Assembly: GCA_947177645.1 (NCBI GenBank)
Contig: CAMWVJ010000111.1
Span: 1 to 5,300 of the forward strand
Length of the DNA stretch: 5,300 bases
Direction: 5' to 3'
From: an uncultured Desulfovibrio sp.
Lineage (GTDB): Bacteria > Desulfobacterota > Desulfovibrionia > Desulfovibrionales > Desulfovibrionaceae
Below are positions 1-5,300 of the stretch, piece by piece. Both the position numbers and the translations under genes were made by a program. The notes beneath the pieces were generated by a model that saw only the letters and a program-made list of their open reading frames with translations, searched no databases and was not told the DNA's origin. Each line of letters opens with the position of its first letter. Position 1 is the first letter of the stretch.

Positions 1-1
1 C

Positions 2-1126
2 CCCAAGCAGTTCCTCCTCTTTGAGGGGGCGCCCCTCTATTGGCGCTCGGCGCAGGTGTTCGCCCGCAGCGGGGCCGTGAGCGGCATCGTCCTCGTTTTT
101 CCCGAGGGCGCTCTTGAGGCCGAAGCGCGGCGCGTGGCCGCCCTCAGCGCCGGCGATGACCTCGGCATCCCGTGGCTCGCCGTGGCCGGGGGCCCTCAAA
201 GGCAGGATTCCGTGCGCCTCGGGCTCGTCGCGGTGCCGCGGCATGTGCGGCAGGTGCTCGTCCATGATGCCGCGCGCCCCTTCATGAGGGCCGCCCTCGT
301 GCGCCGCATCTGCGCCGCGCTTGCCGGGGGCGCCCCGGCCGTCATCCCCGGCCTCCCCGTCACCGACACTATCAAGATGGTGGATGCCGACGCCCCGGAT
401 CTCGCCGCGGGCACGCCGCCGCGCGCCCTCCTGCGGGCCGTGCAGACGCCGCAGGGCTTTGACGCCGCGCTCCTGCGCGAGGCGCACGAGCGCGCCCGGA
501 GCGACGCGCCCGCCACCGATGACGCGGCCCTTATGGAAGCCTTGGGCGTGCCCGTGCGCATCATCCCCGGAGAGGCGGAAAACGTGAAGATCACCAACCC
601 CGAAGACCTGGCACTGCTGCGCGGGGTGGCGCCCGCGCTCCTCCCCTGCAACGGCCTGGGCTATGATGTCCACCGCTATGGCGGCGAGCGCCCGCTCAGG
701 CTGGGCGGCGTGGAGATACCCGGGGCGCCCGGCGTGTTCGCTCATTCGGACGGAGACGTGCTCCTGCATGCGCTCATGGACGCCATCCTCGGCTGCGCTT
801 CCCTCGGTGACATCGGCCAGCATTTTCCGGACAGCGACCCGGCCTTTGACGGCATCTCCTCGGCCATCCTGCTGGACCGCGTGCTGGAGCTCGCCGCCGG
901 CGCCGGTATCCGCCTTTGCCATGTGGACCTCACCGTGGTGGCGCAAAAGCCGCGCCTGGCGCCGTGGCGCGAGGAGATCCGCAACAACGTGGCCGCCCTG
1001 CTCGGGCTCGCGCGCGACGAGGTCAACCTCAAGGCCACCACGGAGGAGGGGCTGGGCTTCACCGGCCGCGTGGAAGGCATCAAGGCTTGGGCCCTCGTGA
1101 GTGCGGTGCGCCCCGCGAAGGATTGA
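2..1126 (+). CDS. ispDF: IspDF, bifunctional MEP-pathway enzyme (5' end missing)
   Basis: This fusion covers two steps of the cytosolic MEP isoprenoid pathway: IspD (CTP + MEP to CDP-ME) and IspF (CDP-ME 2-phosphate to MEcPP). The reading frame is open from base 2, and the first visible residues, PKQFLLFEGAPLY, match the end of the IspD nucleotide-binding loop. The true start and the glycine-rich loop, probably some 20 codons, therefore lie left of the window; the GTG at 56 is internal. Numbering visible residues, the IspD half shows VLVHDAARPF (85-94), PVTDTIK (119-125), TPQGF (149-153) and NVKITNPEDL (from 194). After a short linker the IspF half begins at about 218 with GLGYDVHRY (metal ligands D222, H224), HSDGD (248-252), GDIGQHFPD (from 269) and ATTEEGLGFTGR (345-356). 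Every IspF motif I looked for is present, so both activities are likely intact. It stops 3 nt before the next gene, suggesting an operon. Such fusions are known in some Proteobacteria, Campylobacterota and Desulfovibrio relatives. Confidence 0.96.
   Translation, partial: PKQFLLFEGAPLYWRSAQVFARSGAVSGIVLVFPEGALEAEARRVAALSAGDDLGIPWLAVAGGPQRQDSVRLGLVAVPRHVRQVLVHDAARPFMRAALVRRICAALAGGAPAVIPGLPVTDTIKMVDADAPDLAAGTPPRALLRAVQTPQGFDAALLREAHERARSDAPATDDAALMEALGVPVRIIPGEAENVKITNPEDLALLRGVAPALLPCNGLGYDVHRYGGERPLRLGGVEIPGAPGVFAHSDGDVLLHALMDAILGCASLGDIGQHFPDSDPAFDGISSAILLDRVLELAAGAGIRLCHVDLTVVAQKPRLAPWREEIRNNVAALLGLARDEVNLKATTEEGLGFTGRVEGIKAWALVSAVRPAKD
1117..1122 (+). promoter_or_regulatory. Ribosome binding site of the acyl-CoA ligase gene
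   Basis: GAAGGA lies 7 nt before the ATG at 1130. It sits inside the last codons of ispDF, just before the ispDF stop. This supports the ATG at 1130 as the true start and suggests that the two genes are translated from one message. Confidence 0.6.
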
Positions 1127-1129
1127 CGC

Positions 1130-2893
1130 ATGGGTACCGATGTGCTGCGCCCGTGGCTCGCCCACTATGAGGATTTCGTGCCCCACGAGGTCAAGCTCTG
1201 GGACAGGCCCCTCTATGCCATGCTCGACGACGCGGCCGAGACCTATCCCAAGAGGCTTGCCGTCATCTTCCAGAACACGCGCATCACCTACCGGGCGCTG
1301 CGCGAAAAGGCGGAGCGCTTCGCCGGCGCCCTCAGGCGCATGGGCGTGCGCCCCGGCGAGCGCGTGGCCATCATGCTGCCCAATTTGCCGCAGACCATCA
1401 TCGCCTTCTGGGGCGCGCTCAAGGCCGGTGCCGTGGCCGTGATGACCAACCCGCTCTACATGGAGAAGGAGCTGGTCCAGAACCTCACGGACGCCGGCGC
1501 CAGCCACATGATCCTGCTCGACCTGCTCTGGCCGCGTGTGGGCGCCCTGCGCGGGCGCCTCCCGATTCGCAACTTCATCGTCACCAGCATCGCGGACGCG
1601 CTCTCCTTCCCTCTCGATCTGCTCTACCGCCTGAAGGAGCGGCACAACCGGCCTGACGTGCCCCGCAACGACGGCGCGGTGCATTTCTGGCGGTCGTTCA
1701 CGCGGGGGGCGGAGCGCCATTCCGAGCCCGTGGCCTCGCCCAGGGACGACCTTGTGCTGCTTCAGTACACCGGGGGCACCACGGGCATCTCCAAGGGCGT
1801 GGAGCTCACGCATGCCAATATCGGCACCAATTGCCGCCAGGTGCTGGACATCATCAATATCACGGCGAGCGAGCACCAGACCTTCATCTCGCTCTTGCCT
1901 TTCTTCCATGTCTACGGGCTCACCATCTCGCTCATCATACCGGTCTATATCGCGGCCACGGTGCTGCCGCTGCCCCGGTATGTGCCGCAGGACGTGCTCA
2001 AGCTCATCGCGAAATACCGGCCCTCGGTCTTCCCGGGGGCGCCCTCCATCTACATGTCCCTGCTCCAGCAGAAGGATCTCGCCCGCTACAACCTGCACAG
2101 CATCAGGATCTGCGTTTCTGGCTCGGCGCCCTTGCCGCGCGATGTGTTCCTGCGCTTCCAGGAGGTCACGGGCGCGTCCATCCTCGAGGGCTACGGGCTC
2201 ACCGAGGCCTCGCCTATCACCCACTGCAACCCGCTCGGGAAGGAGGGGCAGCGCGCCAATTCCATCGGCATGCCCATCCCCGGCACGGACGCGCGCATCG
2301 TGGACATGGAGGCCGGCGCCCTTTCGCTGCCGCCCGGCAAGCTCGGCGAGATGGTGGTGCGCGGCCCGCAGGTGATGAAGGGCTACTGGAAGCGGCCGGA
2401 CGAAACGGCCAACGCGCTGCGCAACGGCTGGCTCTATACCGGCGACCTCGCCACCATGGACGAGGACGGCTACTTCTATATCGTGGACCGCAAGAAGGAT
2501 ATGGTCATCGTGGGCGGCTACAATGTCTACCCGCGCGAGGTGGACGAGGTGCTGCTGGCGAACCCGAAGATCGCCGACGCCGTGACCGTGGGCATCAGCG
2601 ACGGCATGCGCGGCGAGACCATCAAGGCCTATGTGGTGCCGGAGCCCGGCGAGACGCTTACCAAGGCCGACGTGGTTTCGTGGTGCCGCGCGCGGCTCGC
2701 GTCCTACAAGGTGCCGCGCCTCGTGGAATTCCGGGAGGAGCTGCCCAAGACCATCGTGGGCAAGGTGCTCAGGCGCGCGTTGCGCGAAGAGGAGGAGGCC
2801 AAGCGCGGGAAGGGCCGCGGCGGCGTGGCCGGCGCGCCCGCGCAGGCTGAAGCCCCGGCGCAGCAGGGCGCAGCGCCGGAAAATCGGGCCTGA
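1130..2893 (+). CDS. fadD: Long-chain fatty-acid--CoA ligase (FadD/LcfA type)
   Basis: This is an ANL-superfamily adenylating enzyme that would activate fatty acids to acyl-CoA through an acyl-AMP intermediate, in the cytosol or at the inner membrane face. At 587 residues it is close to the usual 550-580 for FadD plus a tail. Visible motifs in order are the P-loop YTGGTTGISKG (213-223), PFFHVYG (257-263), GYGLTEASP (354-362), LYTGD with the ATP-ribose aspartate D439, the hinge-region DRKKDMVIVGGYNVYP (from 453), and the C-terminal catalytic lysine K545 in KTIVGKVLRR. The N-terminal part (WDRPLYAMLDDAA, then NPLYMEKEL) matches long-chain ligases better than acetyl-CoA synthetases. Residues from about 553 form an acidic and then Ala/Pro/Gln-rich tail with no recognised domain. 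The ATG is supported by GAAGGA 7 nt upstream, and the gene follows ispDF by 3 nt. Chain-length preference cannot be read from the sequence, so medium-chain or aryl acids remain possible. Confidence 0.93.
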   Translation: MGTDVLRPWLAHYEDFVPHEVKLWDRPLYAMLDDAAETYPKRLAVIFQNTRITYRALREKAERFAGALRRMGVRPGERVAIMLPNLPQTIIAFWGALKAGAVAVMTNPLYMEKELVQNLTDAGASHMILLDLLWPRVGALRGRLPIRNFIVTSIADALSFPLDLLYRLKERHNRPDVPRNDGAVHFWRSFTRGAERHSEPVASPRDDLVLLQYTGGTTGISKGVELTHANIGTNCRQVLDIINITASEHQTFISLLPFFHVYGLTISLIIPVYIAATVLPLPRYVPQDVLKLIAKYRPSVFPGAPSIYMSLLQQKDLARYNLHSIRICVSGSAPLPRDVFLRFQEVTGASILEGYGLTEASPITHCNPLGKEGQRANSIGMPIPGTDARIVDMEAGALSLPPGKLGEMVVRGPQVMKGYWKRPDETANALRNGWLYTGDLATMDEDGYFYIVDRKKDMVIVGGYNVYPREVDEVLLANPKIADAVTVGISDGMRGETIKAYVVPEPGETLTKADVVSWCRARLASYKVPRLVEFREELPKTIVGKVLRRALREEEEAKRGKGRGGVAGAPAQAEAPAQQGAAPENRA

Positions 2894-2909
2894 AGCGGCT
2901 CAGAAGGCC
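2887..2909. repeat. Weak imperfect inverted repeat at the convergent gene ends
   Basis: GGCCTGA (2887-2893) can pair with TCA (2900-2902) and GGCC (2906-2909), with loop AGCGGC and a 3-nt bulge, GAA, on one side. The arms include the stop codons of both converging genes. No T-run follows on either strand, so this is not a convincing intrinsic terminator. In DNA this GC-rich a 7-bp bulged stem can arise by chance. Confidence 0.2.
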
Positions 2910-3046
2910 GACGGGTCCACGATGGAAAGCAGGCGCGAACAGCCGCCCAGAAGCAGCAGCACGAGCAGGATGGCAAGCGCCCGCCCTGCCGCCGCGGGGC
3001 GCCCGGCATCTCGCGGGGCGCCTCCCCGTCTCTTGAAACTCGCCAT
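2900..3046 (-). CDS. Very small predicted lipoprotein, 48 aa
   Basis: I do not recognise a family. The protein has an Arg/Lys-rich N-terminus (MASFKRRGGAPRDAGR), a hydrophobic run at about residues 23-33 (ALAILLVLLLL) and then the lipobox LGGC with the cysteine at 36. This is the layout of a signal-peptidase-II lipoprotein. Cleavage would leave only 13 residues, CSRLLSIVDPSAF. Serine at +2 would favour outer-membrane sorting under the E. coli rule, if that rule applies here. The ATG lies 6 nt after the lysC stop, and a short SD, AGGG, overlaps that stop, so translation is probably coupled to lysC. The stop is 6 nt from the convergent acyl-CoA ligase stop. The gene is shorter than many annotation cut-offs. 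It could instead be an uncleaved single-span membrane peptide or a non-functional frame; the lipobox and position argue for a real gene. Confidence 0.6.
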   Translation of the reverse strand: MASFKRRGGAPRDAGRPAAAGRALAILLVLLLLGGCSRLLSIVDPSAF

Positions 3047-3050
3047 GCTG

Positions 3051-3054
3051 CCCT
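3051..3054 (-). promoter_or_regulatory. Short SD of the small lipoprotein gene, overlapping the lysC stop
   Basis: On the minus strand AGGG begins inside the lysC stop codon TAG and ends 4 nt before the ATG at 3046. The match is short and the spacing tight, so initiation alone would be weak. Ribosomes finishing lysC would, however, be delivered straight to this start. Confidence 0.4.
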
Positions 3055-3538
3055 AGCCGAGGTCCCAGTCCAAGCCGAAGGTGTCGTGGAGGATGCGCAC
3101 GGCGAGCTCCACATACTTCTCCTGGATGAGGATGGTGATCTTGATTTCGGAGGTGCTGATCATGAGGATATTGATGCCCTCCTGGGTCAGCGCGGCGAAG
3201 GCGCGGGCGGCCACGCCCGAATGGTTGCGCATGCCCACGCCGATGGCCGAGACCTTGGCCACGCTCACGTCGTGCAGCACTTCCGAGGCGCCGATCCTGC
3301 GCGCCACCTCGTCCATGATCTCCAGCGTCTGGGGCAGGTCCTTGCGGGTGATGGTGAAGGTCATGTCCGTGTGGCCGTCAAGGCTCGTGTTCTGGACGAT
3401 CATGTCCACGAGCACGCCCCGTTCCGAGAGCGGCCCGAAAACGGCGGCCGCCATGCCGGGCACGTCGGGCACGTCGCGCAGGGTCACGCGGGCCTGATCC
3501 TTGTCATATGCGATGCCGGAAACAAGAACCGCTTCCAT
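3053..3538 (-). CDS. lysC: Possible in-frame beta subunit of aspartokinase (internal start)
   Basis: An ATG at lysC codon 247 (MEAVLVSGIAYDKDQ) is preceded by AGGAGG with an 8-nt spacer, a better SD than the one for full-length lysC. Translation from it would give a 161-aa protein made of just the two ACT domains. In Bacillus subtilis aspartokinase II and Corynebacterium glutamicum LysC, an internal start at the equivalent place makes a regulatory beta subunit for an alpha2beta2 enzyme. The site and SD are seen in the sequence; production of the beta chain here is inference. Confidence 0.5.
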   Translation of the reverse strand: MEAVLVSGIAYDKDQARVTLRDVPDVPGMAAAVFGPLSERGVLVDMIVQNTSLDGHTDMTFTITRKDLPQTLEIMDEVARRIGASEVLHDVSVAKVSAIGVGMRNHSGVAARAFAALTQEGINILMISTSEIKITILIQEKYVELAVRILHDTFGLDWDLG

Positions 3539-4276
3539 GCTGGGATCCTCCTGGGTGACGAGAGTGCCGGGGTCGTCGGTGAATGTAGAGCGCACATGCA
3601 CGGGCACCTTGTACTTCTTGGCAAACTCCACGGAACGGATGTGGAGCACCTTGGCGCCCATGCTCGCCATTTCCAGCATTTCGTCATAGGCCACGCGCTC
3701 CATCTTGCGCGCGGCCGAGCAGATATTGGGGTCGGTGGTGTAGACGCCGTCAACATCGGTATAGATCTCGCAGTCCGCGGAATCCAGCGCCGCGGCGAGC
3801 GCCACGGCCGAAGTGTCCGAGCCGCCGCGCCCGAGGGTGGTGATGCGGCCGTCGGCGGTCACGCCCTGGAAGCCGGCCACCACCAGCACGTCGTAATGCT
3901 CGAAAAGGCAGCGTAATTCATCGCTGTTGATGGCGATGATGCGCGCGCGCCCGAAATCGTCGTCCGTGGTGATGGGCACCTGCCAGCCAAGGAGCGAACG
4001 GGCGCTTACGCCCGCATCCTTGAGCAGCATGGTGAAGAGGCTGATGGAGACCTGCTCGCCGGTGGAGACGAGCACGTCGCATTCCGCCCTGTCCGGCGCG
4101 GGCGACCACTCGTCGGCCAGCGCCAGAAGGCGGTTGGTCTCGCCGGCGCGCGCCGAGAGCACGGCGATGACCTTGTTGCCGCGCGCGAGGCCGTCGAGCA
4201 CCTTGCCGCGCACCATCTTCATGCTCTCCAGCGTCGCCACCGAAGTGCCGCCGAACTTTTGCACCAGAATCTTCAT
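3053..4276 (-). CDS. lysC: Aspartokinase with two C-terminal ACT domains
   Basis: It phosphorylates L-aspartate with ATP to 4-aspartyl phosphate, the committed step towards lysine, threonine, methionine and diaminopimelate. The 407 residues match single-function LysC enzymes (about 400-410), with no fused homoserine dehydrogenase. The kinase domain shows KFGGTS (7-12), STGEQVS (71-77), GRGGSDTSA (149-157) and YTDVDGVYTTDP (172-183). Two ACT domains follow at about 262-335 and 336-407, including GMRNHSGVA and TSEIKITILI, the latter in the region that binds feedback effectors in this family. Feedback inhibition by lysine and/or threonine is therefore expected, but which one cannot be read here. 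I chose the ATG at 4276 (MKILVQKFGG) over the TTG two codons upstream because family members start there; GGGG 6 nt before it is a modest SD. The motif usually ending SAM near residue 43 reads SARAGETN here. A strong internal start lies at M247. Confidence 0.96.
   Translation of the reverse strand: MKILVQKFGGTSVATLESMKMVRGKVLDGLARGNKVIAVLSARAGETNRLLALADEWSPAPDRAECDVLVSTGEQVSISLFTMLLKDAGVSARSLLGWQVPITTDDDFGRARIIAINSDELRCLFEHYDVLVVAGFQGVTADGRITTLGRGGSDTSAVALAAALDSADCEIYTDVDGVYTTDPNICSAARKMERVAYDEMLEMASMGAKVLHIRSVEFAKKYKVPVHVRSTFTDDPGTLVTQEDPSMEAVLVSGIAYDKDQARVTLRDVPDVPGMAAAVFGPLSERGVLVDMIVQNTSLDGHTDMTFTITRKDLPQTLEIMDEVARRIGASEVLHDVSVAKVSAIGVGMRNHSGVAARAFAALTQEGINILMISTSEIKITILIQEKYVELAVRILHDTFGLDWDLG
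3547..3552 (-). promoter_or_regulatory. Internal AGGAGG ribosome binding site within lysC
   Basis: On the minus strand this reads AGGAGG, 8 nt before an in-frame ATG (3538-3536). It falls in codons for the linker between the kinase and ACT domains (TQEDPS), where the protein sequence is not tightly constrained. That makes selection for the SD itself plausible. Confidence 0.5.
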
Positions 4277-4339
4277 GCCCAACCCCGGTTAGCCATTGCG
4301 CGGCATGCCGCCGCCTGCGGGTGCCTGTGGCCGTGCTCC
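4277..4339 (-). other. 63-nt spacer between tsaE and lysC
   Basis: This is the longest gap in the minus-strand block. It contains a GGGG serving as the lysC SD (4283-4286) and a 12-bp palindrome GCGGCATGCCGC (4300-4311) of unclear meaning. I see no -35/-10 pair, no T-rich terminator, and no room for a lysine riboswitch, which needs far more than this length. Confidence 0.6.
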
Positions 4340-4834
4340 TCAGTGGCCGGTGCCCGGGGCGCCTTCAGGCCATGCCCGGGCCAGCGCGGCGGCAAGGGCT
4401 TCGCCGCGGGGGGCGCCACCTTTGAGGAGCAGGAGCCTCGCATCATCCTCCATCTCGAAGGAGATGTCCAGAAAATCCTCGGGGAGCAGGCTGGCGTCGA
4501 GGCTGTCGGCCCATTCCACCACCGTGAGCGCGTCATCGGCGTCAAGGGCATTCGTGAGCTCCTCCGGCGCGTGCCCGGGGGAGCGGTAGAGGTCGCAGTG
4601 CACAAGCGCGGGCGTGGTGGGGTAGATATTGCAGAGCGTGAAAGAGGGGCTTGAGACCTCGGCCTCGTCGCCCCCCGGGAGCGCGCGCACGAGCGCCGCG
4701 GTGAGGGTGGTCTTGCCGCTGCCGAGGCCGCCGCGCAGGAGGAGCGCGCGCACGCCGGAGGCCGGCAAAAGCTCCGCGAGCAGGCGTCCGAAGCGCCCGG
4801 TATCCTCAAGGTTCTTTAACCTCACGCGGGCCAT
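4340..4834 (-). CDS. tsaE: TsaE, tRNA t6A biosynthesis ATPase (YjeE family)
   Basis: TsaE is the cytosolic P-loop ATPase that works with TsaB and TsaD to place threonylcarbamoyl on A37 of ANN-decoding tRNAs. The 164-residue product is typical (about 150-165). It shows Walker A GGLGSGKTT (35-43), the switch-like SSPSFTL (61-67), VHCDLYR (78-84) and VVEWAD (105-110), in the order and spacing expected for the family. The frame is open well upstream, but the ATG at 4834 (MARVRLKNLEDTGRF) gives the normal N-terminus; GGGAG lies 11 nt before it, slightly far. The start overlaps the last 13 nt of nnrD in another frame, so the two are probably translationally coupled. The nnrD-tsaE order is common in bacteria (yjeF-yjeE). 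lysC follows after 63 nt. No tsaB or tsaD is in view. Confidence 0.95.
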   Translation of the reverse strand: MARVRLKNLEDTGRFGRLLAELLPASGVRALLLRGGLGSGKTTLTAALVRALPGGDEAEVSSPSFTLCNIYPTTPALVHCDLYRSPGHAPEELTNALDADDALTVVEWADSLDASLLPEDFLDISFEMEDDARLLLLKGGAPRGEALAAALARAWPEGAPGTGH

Positions 4835-5300
4835 GGCAGGCGGCGCTCCCAAACGCCGGCGGATTCGGGCGCAAGCGCCGCGCGCACATGCGGGAGCGCG
4901 TCGGCAAGCTCCGAGGCGCGGCAACCGCGAGCGGGGAAAGCCCGGCCGAGCTCGCGCCCCGCAAGCGCATGCAGGGCAACGCCAACGGCTGCCGCGCGCA
5001 GGGCCGCGCCCCCCTGTCGGCTGCCTTGGGCGAGCAGGGCCGCGATGCAGCCCGCCAGCACATCGCCGGAACCGCCCATGGCGAGGGCTGGCACCGCATA
5101 GGGCGAAAGGAACACCGGCGCGCCGGCCTGTCCCACCAGGGTGCCGGCGCCCTTGAGGACGACAGCGGCCGGGGAAAGCCCGCACAGGGCGGCGAGGGCC
5201 GCCGGGCGGTCTGCCTGGACATGGGCGGTGTCTGTGGCGAGGAGGGCCGCCGCCTCGCCGGGATGCGGCGTGAGGACACCGGCGCCGGTGAGGCGGGAGA
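4822..5300 (-). CDS. nnrD: ADP/ATP-dependent NAD(P)HX dehydratase (NnrD domain; 5' end missing)
   Basis: NnrD repairs hydrated NADH and NADPH (NADHX, NADPHX) using ADP or ATP, and usually acts with the epimerase NnrE. About 158 C-terminal residues are visible; the frame runs off the right edge, so the true start is not seen. Ribokinase-like motifs appear in order: TPHPGEAAALL (T at 5271), VVLKGAGTLV (around 5160-5135) and GGSGDVLAG (from 5076), the last holding the conserved aspartate at 5064-5062. Many relatives have an NPGLATGG-like sequence before that aspartate; here it reads AVPALAMGG, which lacks the Asn and Thr. Whether this is a fused NnrE-NnrD protein, as in E. coli YjeF, depends on sequence beyond 5300. 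The stop overlaps the start of tsaE by 13 nt. Confidence 0.92.
   Translation of the reverse strand, partial: SRLTGAGVLTPHPGEAAALLATDTAHVQADRPAALAALCGLSPAAVVLKGAGTLVGQAGAPVFLSPYAVPALAMGGSGDVLAGCIAALLAQGSRQGGAALRAAAVGVALHALAGRELGRAFPARGCRASELADALPHVRAALAPESAGVWERRLPWPA

Noticed and set aside
56..58. GTG as the start of ispDF
   Set aside because: The frame is open upstream to the window edge, and residues before the GTG match the conserved PKQF region of IspD, so the GTG is an internal valine.
1831..2850. A 339-codon open frame in another plus frame within the acyl-CoA ligase gene
   Set aside because: It is Arg/His/Gly-rich low-complexity translation with no domain, while the overlapping ligase frame carries all family motifs.
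2704..3114. A 136-codon minus-strand frame across the convergent junction
   Set aside because: It is Cys/Ser/Arg-rich shadow sequence covering the ends of three better-supported genes; only the 48-codon frame in this area has a recognisable protein layout.
3086..3916. A 276-codon open frame on the plus strand, opposite lysC
   Set aside because: It is His/Gly/Ala-rich with no motif and lies exactly antisense to a well-supported lysC. In very GC-rich DNA such antisense open frames are expected by codon bias.
4300..4311. Perfect 12-bp palindrome GCGGCATGCCGC upstream of lysC, considered as an operator
   Set aside because: It is a single copy with no adjacent promoter and matches no operator I know. 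GC-rich palindromes of this size occur by chance; noted only within the spacer entry.
4835..5185. An upstream-extended start for tsaE giving a 281-aa protein
   Set aside because: The extension is Arg/Pro/Gly-rich shadow of nnrD, and family members begin where the ATG at 4834 does.
1..5300. A defence, toxin-antitoxin or mobile system hidden in the window
   Set aside because: Almost every base is accounted for by recognised housekeeping genes, with no transposase, integrase, direct repeats or composition shift.

Overview
The window is a compact, very GC-rich stretch of bacterial chromosome carrying housekeeping genes, with almost no intergenic DNA. A bifunctional IspDF fusion, a FadD-type acyl-CoA ligase next to it, and an aspartokinase cluster with tsaE and nnrD fit best with a sulfate-reducer-type bacterium of the Desulfovibrionaceae. 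That placement is inferred from gene content and protein style; no marker gene such as rRNA is present. I see no mobile element, CRISPR array, tRNA, rRNA or phage gene, and no change in base composition that suggests transfer.

The layout is two convergent gene blocks. The plus-strand block (1-2893) holds the 3' part of ispDF (MEP isoprenoid pathway, cut by the left edge) and, 3 nt after its stop, a complete 587-aa fatty-acyl-CoA ligase. The minus-strand block, read from the right edge towards 2900, holds the 3' part of nnrD (NAD(P)HX dehydratase domain, cut by the right edge), tsaE (tRNA t6A synthesis ATPase, overlapping nnrD by 13 nt), lysC (aspartokinase, first step of the aspartate-family pathway), and a 48-codon gene for a predicted lipoprotein starting 6 nt after lysC. 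The two blocks meet stop to stop with only 6 nt between them.

The genes make metabolic sense in pairs: isoprenoid and lipid activation on one strand; metabolite repair, tRNA modification and amino-acid synthesis on the other. Tight spacing and overlaps suggest each block is cotranscribed. No promoter is recognisable inside the window, and both blocks probably start outside it.

I did not find a clearly new system. The two points most worth a look are an internal start inside lysC, preceded by a perfect AGGAGG at good spacing, which would make a separate regulatory beta subunit, and the tiny lipoprotein, whose predicted mature form is only 13 residues.
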